From positions 75,446-139,445 of the forward strand of contig DFXE01000002.1 of NCBI GenBank assembly GCA_002381645.1: 64,000 nt of DNA, written 5' to 3'. The stretch is from Bacteroidales bacterium UBA4116 (lineage in GTDB: Bacteria; Bacteroidota; Bacteroidia; Bacteroidales; Tannerellaceae). Numbering within the stretch: the stretch's first letter is position 1; each line of letters starts with the position of its first letter. Below, one piece after another: positions 34,349 through 43,672 of the stretch. The position numbers and the translations under genes are program-made. The notes below the pieces were generated by a model, which worked only from the letters and a program-made list of their open reading frames with translations, was not told the DNA's origin and made no database searches.

Positions 34349-36049
34349 ATGGAGTGGATAATAAATACAATTCGAAATGCGCCGGAACTTGCCATTTTTC
34401 TTACTCTTGCTTTAGGATTTGCCGTGGGGCAAATTAAAATAAAAGGTTTTAGTTTAGGATCAGTCACCGGAGTATTATTAATGGGGGTTTTAATCGGCCA
34501 GTTAAATCTTACTATTTCACCCACTGTCAAATCAACCTTTTTTCTATTGTTTCTATTTGCAGTTGGATATAGCGTAGGACCACAATTTGTGCACGGGCTT
34601 AAAAAAGACGGATTACCACAAATCTTATTTGCAGCAATCGTCTGTGTGGCATGTTTACTGGTAGCATGGGTTTCTTCCATCATTGCACACTTCGACGTTG
34701 GTAACGCGGCTGGTTTATTAGCAGGAGCCAATACCATATCTGCAGTTATCGGTGTGGCAACCGATACCATCAACCAGTTAAATATAGATGCGCAACAAAA
34801 ACAGGCGTTTATCAATCAGATACCTGTTGCTTATGCCGTAACTTATATTTTCGGAACAGCAGGAACAGCCTGGTTCCTTGCTTCTGTCGGACCTAAAATA
34901 TTAGGGGGAGACATTAAACAGCAAACTAAAGAATATGAAGCGTCTTTGGGTGGTTCCATTGAAGATAATGACCCTACCCTCGAATATGCATATGACGGAA
35001 CAACTTTCCGTGTTATACAAACTTCCAGCGATTTCTTTAACGAACCCAAAACAGTGGAAGAAGTAGAAAATATGCTGGTATCAAAAGGATGGCCTGTATA
35101 TGTAGAGCGCATTCGTACGAAAGACAATAATATAAATAAAGAGCCCGCATTAACGGATAAAATAAGCAAAGGAGATAAGATCGTATTGAATGGTCCGCTC
35201 GATTCTTTATTAAACGATGAAAATTCTGTTGGGGAAGAAGTAGCAGACCTTGAATTATTGGATTTCCGTGCCGAAGCGTTAAAAGTAATGGTCAGCAATA
35301 AAAAGGCCGAAAACATGACGCTGTCCGAATTAAAAACCTGTAAAGACCGTCACGGAGTAATTATTCGCAAAATCCATAGGGGGAATGCAGAAGTTCCATT
35401 ATTAAAAAATGTAACCCTTACCCGCGGAGATATTGTGGAAATTGAAGGACGAAAAACAGACGTAGACCGTTTCGCACAATTCCTTGGATATGCCGAACGT
35501 CCTACTAACGTTACAGATCTTCTTTATGTAGCTTTAGGTATATTCATCGGGGGAATGATTGGTTCGCTGACGCTTCGTATAGGAAATGTACCATTAAGTT
35601 TAAGTGCCAGTGGCGGAGTTTTGATACTGGGGATAATATTCGGATGGCTCCGGTCGCTCAAACCAACATTTGGAGCAGTACCTGAGCCTTCTATTTGGCT
35701 TATGAATAATCTCGGGTTAAATACCTTTATTGCAGTAGTGGGAATTACTGCAGGCCCTGATTTTATCACAGGATTGAAAGCCGCAGGCGTAAGCCTGTTT
35801 ATTGCCGGTATATTTGTAAGTATCATCCCGATGTTTATCGGCCTTATGCTTGGAAAATATGTTTTCAAATTCAACCCTGCCATAACCCTGGGCGCCTGTG
35901 CAGGTGCGCGTACTACTACTGCTGCTTTAGGAGCTATTACAGAGGCTATCGACAGTAAAGTACCATCTTTATCCTATACCACAACCTATGCGATCGGAAA
36001 CACACTTCTTATTATATGGGGAGTCGTCATCGTATTACTCATGCATTAA
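34349..36049 (+). CDS. aspT: Aspartate:alanine antiporter (AAEx family)
   Basis: 566 residues in two homologous membrane halves (~1-170 and ~390-566, the AspT/YidE/YbjL duplication) separated by two soluble TrkA_C-like domains (~205-380). Membrane features include 'GTAGTAWFLASVGP' in half one and 'GACAGARTTTAALGAITEA' in half two. AspT exchanges aspartate in for alanine out, which is electrogenic. The next gene encodes aspartate 4-decarboxylase, which makes alanine and CO2 and uses a proton, so the pair conserves energy as proton-motive force. It starts the four-gene Asn/Asp operon. Confidence 0.92.
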   Translation: MEWIINTIRNAPELAIFLTLALGFAVGQIKIKGFSLGSVTGVLLMGVLIGQLNLTISPTVKSTFFLLFLFAVGYSVGPQFVHGLKKDGLPQILFAAIVCVACLLVAWVSSIIAHFDVGNAAGLLAGANTISAVIGVATDTINQLNIDAQQKQAFINQIPVAYAVTYIFGTAGTAWFLASVGPKILGGDIKQQTKEYEASLGGSIEDNDPTLEYAYDGTTFRVIQTSSDFFNEPKTVEEVENMLVSKGWPVYVERIRTKDNNINKEPALTDKISKGDKIVLNGPLDSLLNDENSVGEEVADLELLDFRAEALKVMVSNKKAENMTLSELKTCKDRHGVIIRKIHRGNAEVPLLKNVTLTRGDIVEIEGRKTDVDRFAQFLGYAERPTNVTDLLYVALGIFIGGMIGSLTLRIGNVPLSLSASGGVLILGIIFGWLRSLKPTFGAVPEPSIWLMNNLGLNTFIAVVGITAGPDFITGLKAAGVSLFIAGIFVSIIPMFIGLMLGKYVFKFNPAITLGACAGARTTTAALGAITEAIDSKVPSLSYTTTYAIGNTLLIIWGVVIVLLMH

Positions 36050-36085
36050 TTACAAACAACATAAATCAATTAATATACATAAACT

Positions 36086-37732
36086 ATGGATGTTATCGCA
36101 AAACTGAAGACATCACGTCGCAGAGAACAACAATTGCAACAATTAAGTCCTTTTGAACTAAAAGACAACCTGATAAAGTTAGCATCAGATGACCAGAAAG
36201 AAATGGCACGCACGATGCTCAATGCCGGAAGAGGCAATCCGAACTGGACAGCTACCACACCGCGTGAGGCTTTTTTTACCCTGGGCTATTTCGGGATTGA
36301 AGAATGCCGCCGTTCATTTGATGATCCGGTAGGGATGGCAGGAATACCCCAGAAAGAAGGTATAGCTAAAAGATTCGAATCATTCCTGATCCGTAAAGCA
36401 GATATGCCGGGAATAAAACTACTGGAAGATATATACCGGTACGGAATAGATAAACATAATTTCAACCCTGACGAATGGGTAATGGAACTGGCTGAAGGAA
36501 TCATAGGAGACCAGTATCCAAGTCCGGTAAGAATGTTAAAGCATACTGAAATAATTGTACATGATTACCTTATTCAGGAAATGTGCGGTAACAAACCCAT
36601 ACGAAACGGCAGGTATGATCTTTTTGCCGTAGAAGGCGGAACGGCTGCCATGTGTTACATTTTCGATTCTTTAATGGAAAACCGCCTGTTGAAAAAAGGA
36701 GACCGGATAGCGCTGGGTGTGCCTGCCTTCACACCTTATCTGGAAATACCCCATCTGGAGAGGTATCAATTCAAGGTGACTTATATTCACGGGTCGGCAA
36801 AAGATGAAAACGGTAATTCCGTTTTCCAGTATCCCGATAATGAACTCGATAAATTAGGAGATAAATCCATTAAGGCTTTCTTTATTATAAACCCAAGTAA
36901 TCCCACTTCAGTCGAGATCTGTGATAAATGCCGCAAATACATCGTAAAAGTAGTAAAGAATCTCAACCCCAACCTGATGATCCTTACCGACGATGTATAT
37001 GGTACTTTTGTAAAAGGTTTTAACTCCTTAATGAATGAATTACCCCGCAACACACTATGTGTTTATTCCTTTTCAAAATATTTTGGGGCAACAGGCTGGC
37101 GATTAGGAGTAATAGCGTTGTATGAAGACAATGTATACGATGATATGCTGTCGGCTATACCTGAAAAAGAAAAAGAACAGTTAAAGACACTATATGAAAG
37201 CCTGACCATCCATCCGGAAAAATTGAAATTTATCGACCGGCTGGTTGCAGACAGTCGTCAGGTAGCGTTAAACCATACGGCAGGACTTTCTTTACCACAG
37301 CAAATGCAAATGATGCTGTTTGCAGGTTTTGCACTTCTGGATACCGAAAATAAATATAAGGAAACCAGTATTAAACAATTGCATCATCGATTCGACCTGT
37401 TTTGGGAAGGAATGGAAATGAAAGTATTCCCCGATCCGGAACGTGCTGCATATTACCTGGAATATGATGTGCACGAATGGGCGTTGAAGAATCATGGCAA
37501 AGGGTTTGTTTCTTATCTTGAGAAAAACTTTGAGCCCGTAGATATCGTATTCCGCCTGGCAGAAAAATCATCCATCGTATTATTAAACGGCGGTGGTTTT
37601 GCAGGTCCCGAATGGTCGGTACGTGTTTCTTTAGCAAATCTGGATGACGACTCGTATAAAGTGATCGGACAGGAGCTGCGGGATACCATACAAGAGTACG
37701 TAGAAGCCTGGAAAGCATCTGAGCATAAATAA
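36086..37732 (+). CDS. aspD: Aspartate 4-decarboxylase (AspD)
   Basis: 548 residues, a PLP-dependent fold-type I enzyme that converts L-aspartate to L-alanine and CO2. The PLP lysine is in 'VYSFSKYFGATGWRLG', the cofactor-contacting segments are 'FFIINPSNPTSVEI' and 'ILTDDVYGTF'. The N-terminal ~100 residues ('MLNAGRGNPNW', 'FDDPVGMAGIPQKEG') are characteristic of AspD and absent from ordinary aspartate aminotransferases. It follows aspT by 36 bases and precedes the asparaginase by 21. Confidence 0.94.
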   Translation: MDVIAKLKTSRRREQQLQQLSPFELKDNLIKLASDDQKEMARTMLNAGRGNPNWTATTPREAFFTLGYFGIEECRRSFDDPVGMAGIPQKEGIAKRFESFLIRKADMPGIKLLEDIYRYGIDKHNFNPDEWVMELAEGIIGDQYPSPVRMLKHTEIIVHDYLIQEMCGNKPIRNGRYDLFAVEGGTAAMCYIFDSLMENRLLKKGDRIALGVPAFTPYLEIPHLERYQFKVTYIHGSAKDENGNSVFQYPDNELDKLGDKSIKAFFIINPSNPTSVEICDKCRKYIVKVVKNLNPNLMILTDDVYGTFVKGFNSLMNELPRNTLCVYSFSKYFGATGWRLGVIALYEDNVYDDMLSAIPEKEKEQLKTLYESLTIHPEKLKFIDRLVADSRQVALNHTAGLSLPQQMQMMLFAGFALLDTENKYKETSIKQLHHRFDLFWEGMEMKVFPDPERAAYYLEYDVHEWALKNHGKGFVSYLEKNFEPVDIVFRLAEKSSIVLLNGGGFAGPEWSVRVSLANLDDDSYKVIGQELRDTIQEYVEAWKASEHK

Positions 37733-37753
37733 AAACTACAATTATTAATCCAT

Positions 37754-38821
37754 ATGAAAACAAAAAGAGTAAGCAAACTATTCGGCATACTTGCCGTTAC
37801 ATTTTGTTTAAGCATTAGCTTAAATGCTCAGACAAAACCAACTATTTACATTCTTGCAACAGGAGGTACTATTGCCGGACAGGGATCTTCAGAAGTAGAA
37901 TCCGATTACAAGGCCGGAGCTATTTCTGTTGACCAAATGCTGGCTGCCGTCCCTCAAATAAGGGATTTAGCGACTATCAGGGGAGAACAGGTTGCACAGA
38001 TCGGCAGTCAGGACATGAACGACGAAGTATGGCTGAAACTGGGTAAACGGGTAAACGAATTACTGAGACAGGATAATGTCGACGGCATTGTAATAACCCA
38101 CGGGACTGATACTCAGGAAGAGACAGCCTATTTCCTTAATCTGGTGGTTAAAAGTAATAAGCCGGTGGTACTGGTTGGTTCTATGCGTCCCTCAACAGCC
38201 ATAAGCGCCGACGGGCCACGCAATATTTATAATGCCGTAGTTTGCGCAGCAGCAAAAGAGTCGCATGGTAAAGGCGTTATGCTGGTTATGGACGATATGA
38301 TACTGGGAGCCGACGATTTGGCAAAAACCAATACATTACGGGTAGGTACCTTTCAGAATCCCAATTACGGCCCATTAGGAATGGTATACGACAGTAAAGT
38401 ATTTTATACCCGTGAATCAGTGAAACGCCACACAGTTAATTCCGAATTCGACATAACCAACTTATCATCATTGCCCCGTGTTGAAATCATACTCAGCTAT
38501 TCGAATGCAACAGCCTTGTTTGTTGATGCAGCAGTAAAAGCAGGAGCTAAAGGTATTGTAACAGCAGGAGTTGGAAACGGTAATATGACCACCGTAATGC
38601 AAAACGAATTAGCTAAATACCGTCAACAAGGTATCGCCGTTGTACGTTCATCCCGTATTATGACCGGACCGACAGCTCAGTGGGATGAAGTTGACGACGA
38701 CAAATACGGATTTGCGGCATCCTGGTATATCAATCCGTACCGTTCCAGGGTATTATTAATGCTTGCTCTTACTAAAACAAATGATTATAAAGAAATCCAA
38801 CGTATGTTCACCGAATATTAA
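37754..38821 (+). CDS. ansB: Periplasmic type II L-asparaginase
   Basis: 355 residues with a signal peptide ending near 'LNAQ'. The two catalytic threonine motifs are 'ILATGGTIAGQGSS' and 'GIVITHGTDTQEETAYFL'. It converts asparagine to aspartate and ammonia in the periplasm. Its position between aspD and a porin gene fits a route: asparagine enters through the porin, is deamidated, and the aspartate is taken up by AspT. Confidence 0.95.
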   Translation: MKTKRVSKLFGILAVTFCLSISLNAQTKPTIYILATGGTIAGQGSSEVESDYKAGAISVDQMLAAVPQIRDLATIRGEQVAQIGSQDMNDEVWLKLGKRVNELLRQDNVDGIVITHGTDTQEETAYFLNLVVKSNKPVVLVGSMRPSTAISADGPRNIYNAVVCAAAKESHGKGVMLVMDDMILGADDLAKTNTLRVGTFQNPNYGPLGMVYDSKVFYTRESVKRHTVNSEFDITNLSSLPRVEIILSYSNATALFVDAAVKAGAKGIVTAGVGNGNMTTVMQNELAKYRQQGIAVVRSSRIMTGPTAQWDEVDDDKYGFAASWYINPYRSRVLLMLALTKTNDYKEIQRMFTEY

Positions 38822-38826
38822 TCTAA

Positions 38827-39912
38827 ATGAAAAAAATATACTTTATTGCTTTTACCCTGTTTTTTAGTTTAGGTGTATCAGCACAACACCGGGATAGTGA
38901 AAATATCCTGCAAAAATTGCTTTGGGATGATGAAATGCTGAATATCATGCTGGATACCCGGGTCGATTTCCAGGGTAATATTCACGAACGCAGTTTGGAT
39001 AACCTTTCATTTGTAGGCCAGACATTCAAATTATGGGTAGTAGGTGAAATTATTCCCGGTATAAGATACCGCGTAAGACACCGCCTGAACAGGCCTCAAA
39101 CTCCTCTTCGTGAAGGTTATTCCGGAGCAACGGACCAGGCATGGGTAGCATTGGATGCCGGAAAAAAATGGACATTCACCGTAGGTAAGCAGTCCGTTCA
39201 GTTCGGGACATTCGAGTATGACTATAACCCCGCCGATATTTATCTCGGTACAATGACTTTCAACGACCTCGATGCGTATAAAACGGGTGTAAACGTTGCT
39301 TTCAAATTTGCCGGACAGGTACTCAACCTGCAGGTAGTCAATTCGGATGCGAGCCAGTTCGCTTCAGAGTCATATAAAAATAAAGCGTTAGCTATTACCA
39401 CTTTATGGGAAGGAAACCTGTTCAATAACGCCGTAAGGACACGTTGGGGATACGGCGCATTCCAGCATACCAAAAGCAAATTTTACAGTTGGATAACAGC
39501 CGGTACTCAGTTCAATATCGAACAGTTCACTGCTGAACTGGATTATTATTTTGGTTACCGGAACATGGATTACGGATATATGGTGAACAACGATACATTA
39601 GGGCTCCGTTACGTCAGGGACCAATCCCTTTCACTAAACCTGAAATATAATTTCGGCAAATGGAGGCCTTTCATAAAAGGTATATGGGATCAACGGTATG
39701 ACAAGGATTTTGATAATAATGCATATGAAAATCTGGGAATTCAGGCTGTGGTTGAATGGTATCCGTTTACCAACAAATATGTAAAGGATTTACGCTTTCA
39801 TGCCGCCTATATGTATAACCATACTTCTTTTAAGGGAGAATATGCGGCATTAAGCGGTAATGATACGCATATGCTACTTATCGGCACACGGTGGCTGTTT
39901 AAAGCAAAGTAA
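38827..39912 (+). CDS. Outer-membrane porin (OprO/OprP-like)
   Basis: 361 residues with a signal peptide ending 'GVSAQ'. The mature part is an alternating beta-strand pattern typical of a 16-strand porin ('KQSVQFGTFEYDYNPADI', 'NLKYNFGKWRPFIKGIWDQ') and ends in 'TRWLFKAK'. It starts 5 bases after the asparaginase gene, so it most likely supplies that pathway with asparagine or related solutes. Specificity is inferred from context only. Confidence 0.82.
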   Translation: MKKIYFIAFTLFFSLGVSAQHRDSENILQKLLWDDEMLNIMLDTRVDFQGNIHERSLDNLSFVGQTFKLWVVGEIIPGIRYRVRHRLNRPQTPLREGYSGATDQAWVALDAGKKWTFTVGKQSVQFGTFEYDYNPADIYLGTMTFNDLDAYKTGVNVAFKFAGQVLNLQVVNSDASQFASESYKNKALAITTLWEGNLFNNAVRTRWGYGAFQHTKSKFYSWITAGTQFNIEQFTAELDYYFGYRNMDYGYMVNNDTLGLRYVRDQSLSLNLKYNFGKWRPFIKGIWDQRYDKDFDNNAYENLGIQAVVEWYPFTNKYVKDLRFHAAYMYNHTSFKGEYAALSGNDTHMLLIGTRWLFKAK

Positions 39913-39941
39913 AACCCAAACCACTAATACATCATAACAAG

Positions 39942-39973
39942 CATCCTGTTTCATTCACAATGGAAACAGGATG
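39942..39973 (+). terminator. Terminator of the Asn/Asp operon
   Basis: 11-bp stem (39942-39952 with 39963-39973, CATCCTGTTTC) 30 bases after the porin stop, followed by TTTCTTATAAG. The stem contains one ATCCTG and one CAGGAT, the same box that recurs upstream of the next gene. Confidence 0.8.
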
Positions 39974-39986
39974 TTTCTTATAAGTA

Positions 39987-40095
39987 AAAACATAACCAAC
40001 TATTTCTCAAAACTTCACGGACTTTTTAGTAAAACACTACGATTGTTTTATAAAACCATCACCAACTTTGGAGAAAACCATTACCAACTATTTTT
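39987..40095. repeat. Degenerate 22-bp tandem repeat, five units
   Basis: Units start at 39987, 40009, 40031, 40052 and 40074, spaced 22, 22, 21 and 22 bases. Each begins AAAAC and most continue with a variant of ACCAACT seven to eight bases in (units 1, 4 and 5 match best). The period of two helical turns and lack of coding potential suggest a protein-binding or structural array. It fills the gap between the porin terminator and the AAA-TOPRIM promoter. Confidence 0.65.
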
Positions 40096-40145
40096 TTAAC
40101 TTAGTTATAAATAAAGATCCTTAGAGATTTTAACGGATATATATT

Positions 40146-40190
40146 TACAGGATAATTTACTCCCCTATCTATCAGGATAAAAATCCTGTA
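40146..40190. promoter_or_regulatory. CAGGAT boxes upstream of the AAA-TOPRIM gene
   Basis: Two direct copies (CAGGAT at 40148-40153 and 40173-40178) and one inverted copy (ATCCTG at 40183-40188); the outer pair extends to TACAGGAT/ATCCTGTA. They lie just before the -7 box at 40208 and could form an operator. Confidence 0.4.
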
Positions 40191-40207
40191 ATAAGAATAA
40201 AATGAAT

Positions 40208-40215
40208 TATCTTTG
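40208..40215 (+). promoter_or_regulatory. -7 box for the AAA-TOPRIM gene
   Basis: TATCTTTG, 33 bases before the ATG at 40249; matches TAnnTTTG. Confidence 0.5.
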
Positions 40216-40248
40216 GATTTGTAACAAACAAATAGTCAACACTACTTT

Positions 40249-41805
40249 ATGGAAATAATTCTTCCGCAGAAAGCAAATACAAATTATCCCGTCATTATCG
40301 ACACAAATAAACTGGTAGTTATAGGGGCAAACGGAGCCGGCAAAAGTTCATTTGGAAAAGATTTGCTTAAACGCTATGAAAGTCAGGCCGAATATATATC
40401 CGGTATGCACGCCCTGTTTCTGATTACGGGAAACGAATTACTTACCGAAGGTATGGAACTGAATCATCTGCAGCAGTTGATTGCAGAACGTCTATTCACA
40501 CCACGTCTTTCACCTTATGAAAGATTAATGTTGAAATTACAGAAAGAAGAGTTTGATGCTGCTGTTGATTTCAAGGAAGCAAGCAAAACAAATAGGCAAT
40601 TAAGTCCTCCCGTTACTAAAATCGACCGGATACAATTTATTTGGGAAAGAATGTTTCCTCAAAGCAAGTTAGTACGGAAATCAGGATTTATTGAAGTAAC
40701 CTCCGCAGATAAAAAAAGCGATATTTACGCGCCTGACCGAATGAGCGAAGGTGAAAAAATTGTGTTTTACCTGATTGGCGCCACTCTAAATGCAGCTCCC
40801 AATGCATTGCTTATTATCGAACAACCCGAAATATTGCTTCACGACTCCATTAAAAGCGCTTTATGGAACGAAATTGAAGTAGCACGACCTGATTGTACAT
40901 TTGTTTACCTCACACATGATATTCATTTCGCTACCTCGAGAGAACAAAGCAAATGCCTTTGGATACGATCTTATGACGGGGAAAACCATATATGGGACTA
41001 CAGGCTGATTGAAAATACGAATAATATGCCGGAAGAATTATATATCGAATTATTGGGAAGCCGGAAACCGATCTTGTTCATCGAAGGCACAGATTCAAAT
41101 AGTATCGACAACCGGTTGTATTCGCTGATATTCCCTGATTATATGGTAAAACCGATGGGAGGATGCCAGAAGGTGATCGAAACGACCAAAGCTTTCCGGC
41201 AACTGAACGATTTTCATTTACTCGATTCCATGGGAATTATTGACCGCGACAGGCGGACACAGGGAGAAATCGATTACCTGAATGAACAACGCATTTATGT
41301 GCCGGATGTTGCAGAAGTTGAAAACCTTTTGCTACTCGAACCCGTTATCAAAACAGTAGCAAGGAGAATGATGAAAGAACCCGATAGTGTTTTCAAACAG
41401 GTAAAAGAAAACATAATCAGGTTATTCGAAAAAGATCTGGAAAGTCAGGTCATACTCCATGCCAAACACCGGGTTCGGAAAAAACTGGAAAAAGCTGTCG
41501 ACCGCAAAATACTTTCCGTAAACGAATTGGCAGAACACGTGAACAGTATTCACGAAACCATTCATGTACAGGATATTTATCAAGGTCTTAAAGATAAATT
41601 CAAGTCATATGTGGATACATGTAATTACGAAAAAATATTATTGGTATACAATCAGAAAGGAGTATTACCGCAAAGTCATTTATGTAAAATATGCGGTATA
41701 AACAACAAAGAAAGTTATTTAAATCTGGTATTATCCATTTTAAAAGAAAACGGGACTGATGCAGAAATCATTCGTTCAACTATTAAAGAATCTTTAGGAA
41801 TGTAA
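40249..41805 (+). CDS. AAA ATPase fused to a DUF4435-like TOPRIM domain (PARIS-like)
   Basis: 518 residues. The N-terminal ATPase has Walker A GANGAGKSS (26-34), an ABC-like 'DRMSEGEKI' signature, Walker B 'NALLIIEQPEILLH' and a switch histidine in 'LTHDIHF' (His223). From ~residue 270 a TOPRIM-like region follows: Glu279 in 'ILFIEGTDS', the DxD in 'MGIIDRDRR' (Asp332, Asp334) and acidic residues in 'VPDVAEVENLLL'. This order resembles AriA (ATPase) joined to AriB (DUF4435 TOPRIM nuclease) of the PARIS anti-phage system, which also occurs as a single fused gene. OLD-family nucleases are the alternative. It stands alone, with its own promoter and repeats upstream. Confidence 0.75.
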   Translation: MEIILPQKANTNYPVIIDTNKLVVIGANGAGKSSFGKDLLKRYESQAEYISGMHALFLITGNELLTEGMELNHLQQLIAERLFTPRLSPYERLMLKLQKEEFDAAVDFKEASKTNRQLSPPVTKIDRIQFIWERMFPQSKLVRKSGFIEVTSADKKSDIYAPDRMSEGEKIVFYLIGATLNAAPNALLIIEQPEILLHDSIKSALWNEIEVARPDCTFVYLTHDIHFATSREQSKCLWIRSYDGENHIWDYRLIENTNNMPEELYIELLGSRKPILFIEGTDSNSIDNRLYSLIFPDYMVKPMGGCQKVIETTKAFRQLNDFHLLDSMGIIDRDRRTQGEIDYLNEQRIYVPDVAEVENLLLLEPVIKTVARRMMKEPDSVFKQVKENIIRLFEKDLESQVILHAKHRVRKKLEKAVDRKILSVNELAEHVNSIHETIHVQDIYQGLKDKFKSYVDTCNYEKILLVYNQKGVLPQSHLCKICGINNKESYLNLVLSILKENGTDAEIIRSTIKESLGM

Positions 41806-41899
41806 AAATGTTTCGTCCGAAGTTGAGAAAAATCAGTAAAAAGTTGTTCTTTTGCATAATATTATCATCTTAAACAGATCTTAATTTCCCTACAATACA

Positions 41900-43672
41900 A
41901 TGCGTACACCTTCACTGCAATATTTATATTTACAAAAGCCGGTTACCATGGTGGTAATTATTTGTGCGATTTCCATTCTGCCATGGATCGGTCTGGGCGA
42001 CTTTTCTACTAAAGGAGAACCGCGTGAAGCTACCGTGGCCATTTCCATGCTGGAATCGGACAATTGGATCTTACCCCAGGTATATGCTGACGAATTTGCA
42101 TATAAACCTCCCATGGCGCATTGGCTAATGGCATTATTTTCACTCCCACAGGGTTATGTATCTGAATTTACTTCCCGCCTGCCTTCAGCCATTGCACTGA
42201 TCGTATTGATAGGCTTTTCTTTGTTCTTTTTCGGAGAAAGAATTAAGTTCCAGGAAGCGTTTATTAGTGTTTTACTCTTACTGACATGTGTTGAGATACA
42301 CCGGGCAGGAATGACCACACGTGTGGATATGCTGCTGACCATGTTTATGGTGATCGGGTTATATATGCTTTATCGATGGGAGAATAAACTGGAATTAAAA
42401 GGATTACCTGTTATTATACCTGTTCTTTTAGGATGTGCCGTATTAACTAAAGGACCTGTTGGCGTGATACTTCCGTTGTTTGTATTTGGCATTTACCTCT
42501 TAATTTTGAATAAACACAGTTTACTTACCATTTTTAAATCTCTCCTTTATATTGGAATCTCTTCCATGTTCTTGCCTTTGATATGGTATGTAGCAGCGTG
42601 GAAGCAGGGAGGTGAAGAATTTCTGAATGTGGTTCTGGCTGAAAATTTCGGACGGTTTTTTAGTTTCGAAACGACAAATATAAATTATGATTTAGGACAT
42701 GAAAATGGTATATGGTATAATTTTGTCACGTTGGCAGCCGGATTTGTACCATGGACAATTTTCTTTTTCTTCTCTTTATTCGGATTAAAAATTTACCGCC
42801 CTCAAAAATCATTTAAGCAAATCATCAAAGACGGTTGGAAGCGCGTTCGTTCCATGGAAAAAATAAAGTTATTCAGTCTTGTTGCATTGGTTTGCATTAT
42901 TTTCTTTTATTCAATACCATCCAGTAAACGAAGTGTTTACCTGATGCCTGCATATCCGTTTATCGCTTTGTTCCTCGCCCAGTATGCTATATACATAACA
43001 GAATATCGCACAAAGGTTACACGTATATTCGCTATATTCCTTGTAATAGTTGCATCGATAGTAGTTATTATATGGGGTCTGACAATGGGTAGAATTATAG
43101 ATCCCATATCTATTGCCGGATCTTTTACAACCAGTCAATCCGCTCTTTATCAAGTGGAAATTATAACACAGGCTTTACAAAATCCGGCTATAATAAATAT
43201 TGTCGTATTGTTGTTTACCTTGTTGACGATAACAACGGTAATATATCAACTACTAAAAAAAATAAATATCAAAATTTTGTATGCCACCATTGCATTAACA
43301 TTCGCAATTAATCTTTTTATCGACGGTGTAGTAATGGTAAGTATGCGTAACTCCATATCCTCAAAAGCATTTGCAGAACGGATTATGGAAACTTATCCGT
43401 TAAACAGGCACAACGTATATGTGATGAATAATTTGAAAGTATATCGCAACATGTACGGATTAAACTTCTATATGGGTAACATTTTCCATAATTTTGAAGA
43501 AAATCTACCTTCAAACGGTTATTTCCTTACCGGAGAAAAGGAATTCGAAAAGGTATTAAACAATTATGGTGATAAATATACTTTCCATATACTTACCACC
43601 ACTGAAAAACCGATTAACGAATTACGGCAAAAAATTTTACTCGCAAATTTTACCCGTAAAACGCCTGATTAA
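41900..43672 (+). CDS. ArnT-like membrane glycosyltransferase (GT39/GT83)
   Basis: 590 residues with a dozen or so membrane helices. The first periplasmic loop has the conserved acidic motif 'GDFSTKGEPREATVA' followed by 'YKPPMAHWLMA', as in ArnT and protein O-mannosyltransferases, which use a polyprenyl-phosphate sugar donor on the periplasmic side. 'LTKGPVGVILPL' and 'PSSKRSVYLMPAYPF' are further family marks. The C-terminal ~120 residues are a soluble domain. The acceptor may be lipid A or another envelope glycan. Its stop overlaps the ridA stop by four bases. Confidence 0.88.
   Translation: MRTPSLQYLYLQKPVTMVVIICAISILPWIGLGDFSTKGEPREATVAISMLESDNWILPQVYADEFAYKPPMAHWLMALFSLPQGYVSEFTSRLPSAIALIVLIGFSLFFFGERIKFQEAFISVLLLLTCVEIHRAGMTTRVDMLLTMFMVIGLYMLYRWENKLELKGLPVIIPVLLGCAVLTKGPVGVILPLFVFGIYLLILNKHSLLTIFKSLLYIGISSMFLPLIWYVAAWKQGGEEFLNVVLAENFGRFFSFETTNINYDLGHENGIWYNFVTLAAGFVPWTIFFFFSLFGLKIYRPQKSFKQIIKDGWKRVRSMEKIKLFSLVALVCIIFFYSIPSSKRSVYLMPAYPFIALFLAQYAIYITEYRTKVTRIFAIFLVIVASIVVIIWGLTMGRIIDPISIAGSFTTSQSALYQVEIITQALQNPAIINIVVLLFTLLTITTVIYQLLKKINIKILYATIALTFAINLFIDGVVMVSMRNSISSKAFAERIMETYPLNRHNVYVMNNLKVYRNMYGLNFYMGNIFHNFEENLPSNGYFLTGEKEFEKVLNNYGDKYTFHILTTTEKPINELRQKILLANFTRKTPD

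Noticed and set aside
34336..34815. 159-residue minus-strand frame opposite aspT
   Set aside because: It lies fully antisense to the first membrane half of AspT and has no independent support.
39987..40095. CRISPR array
   Set aside because: Units of 22 bases follow each other directly without unique spacers, and no cas genes are present.
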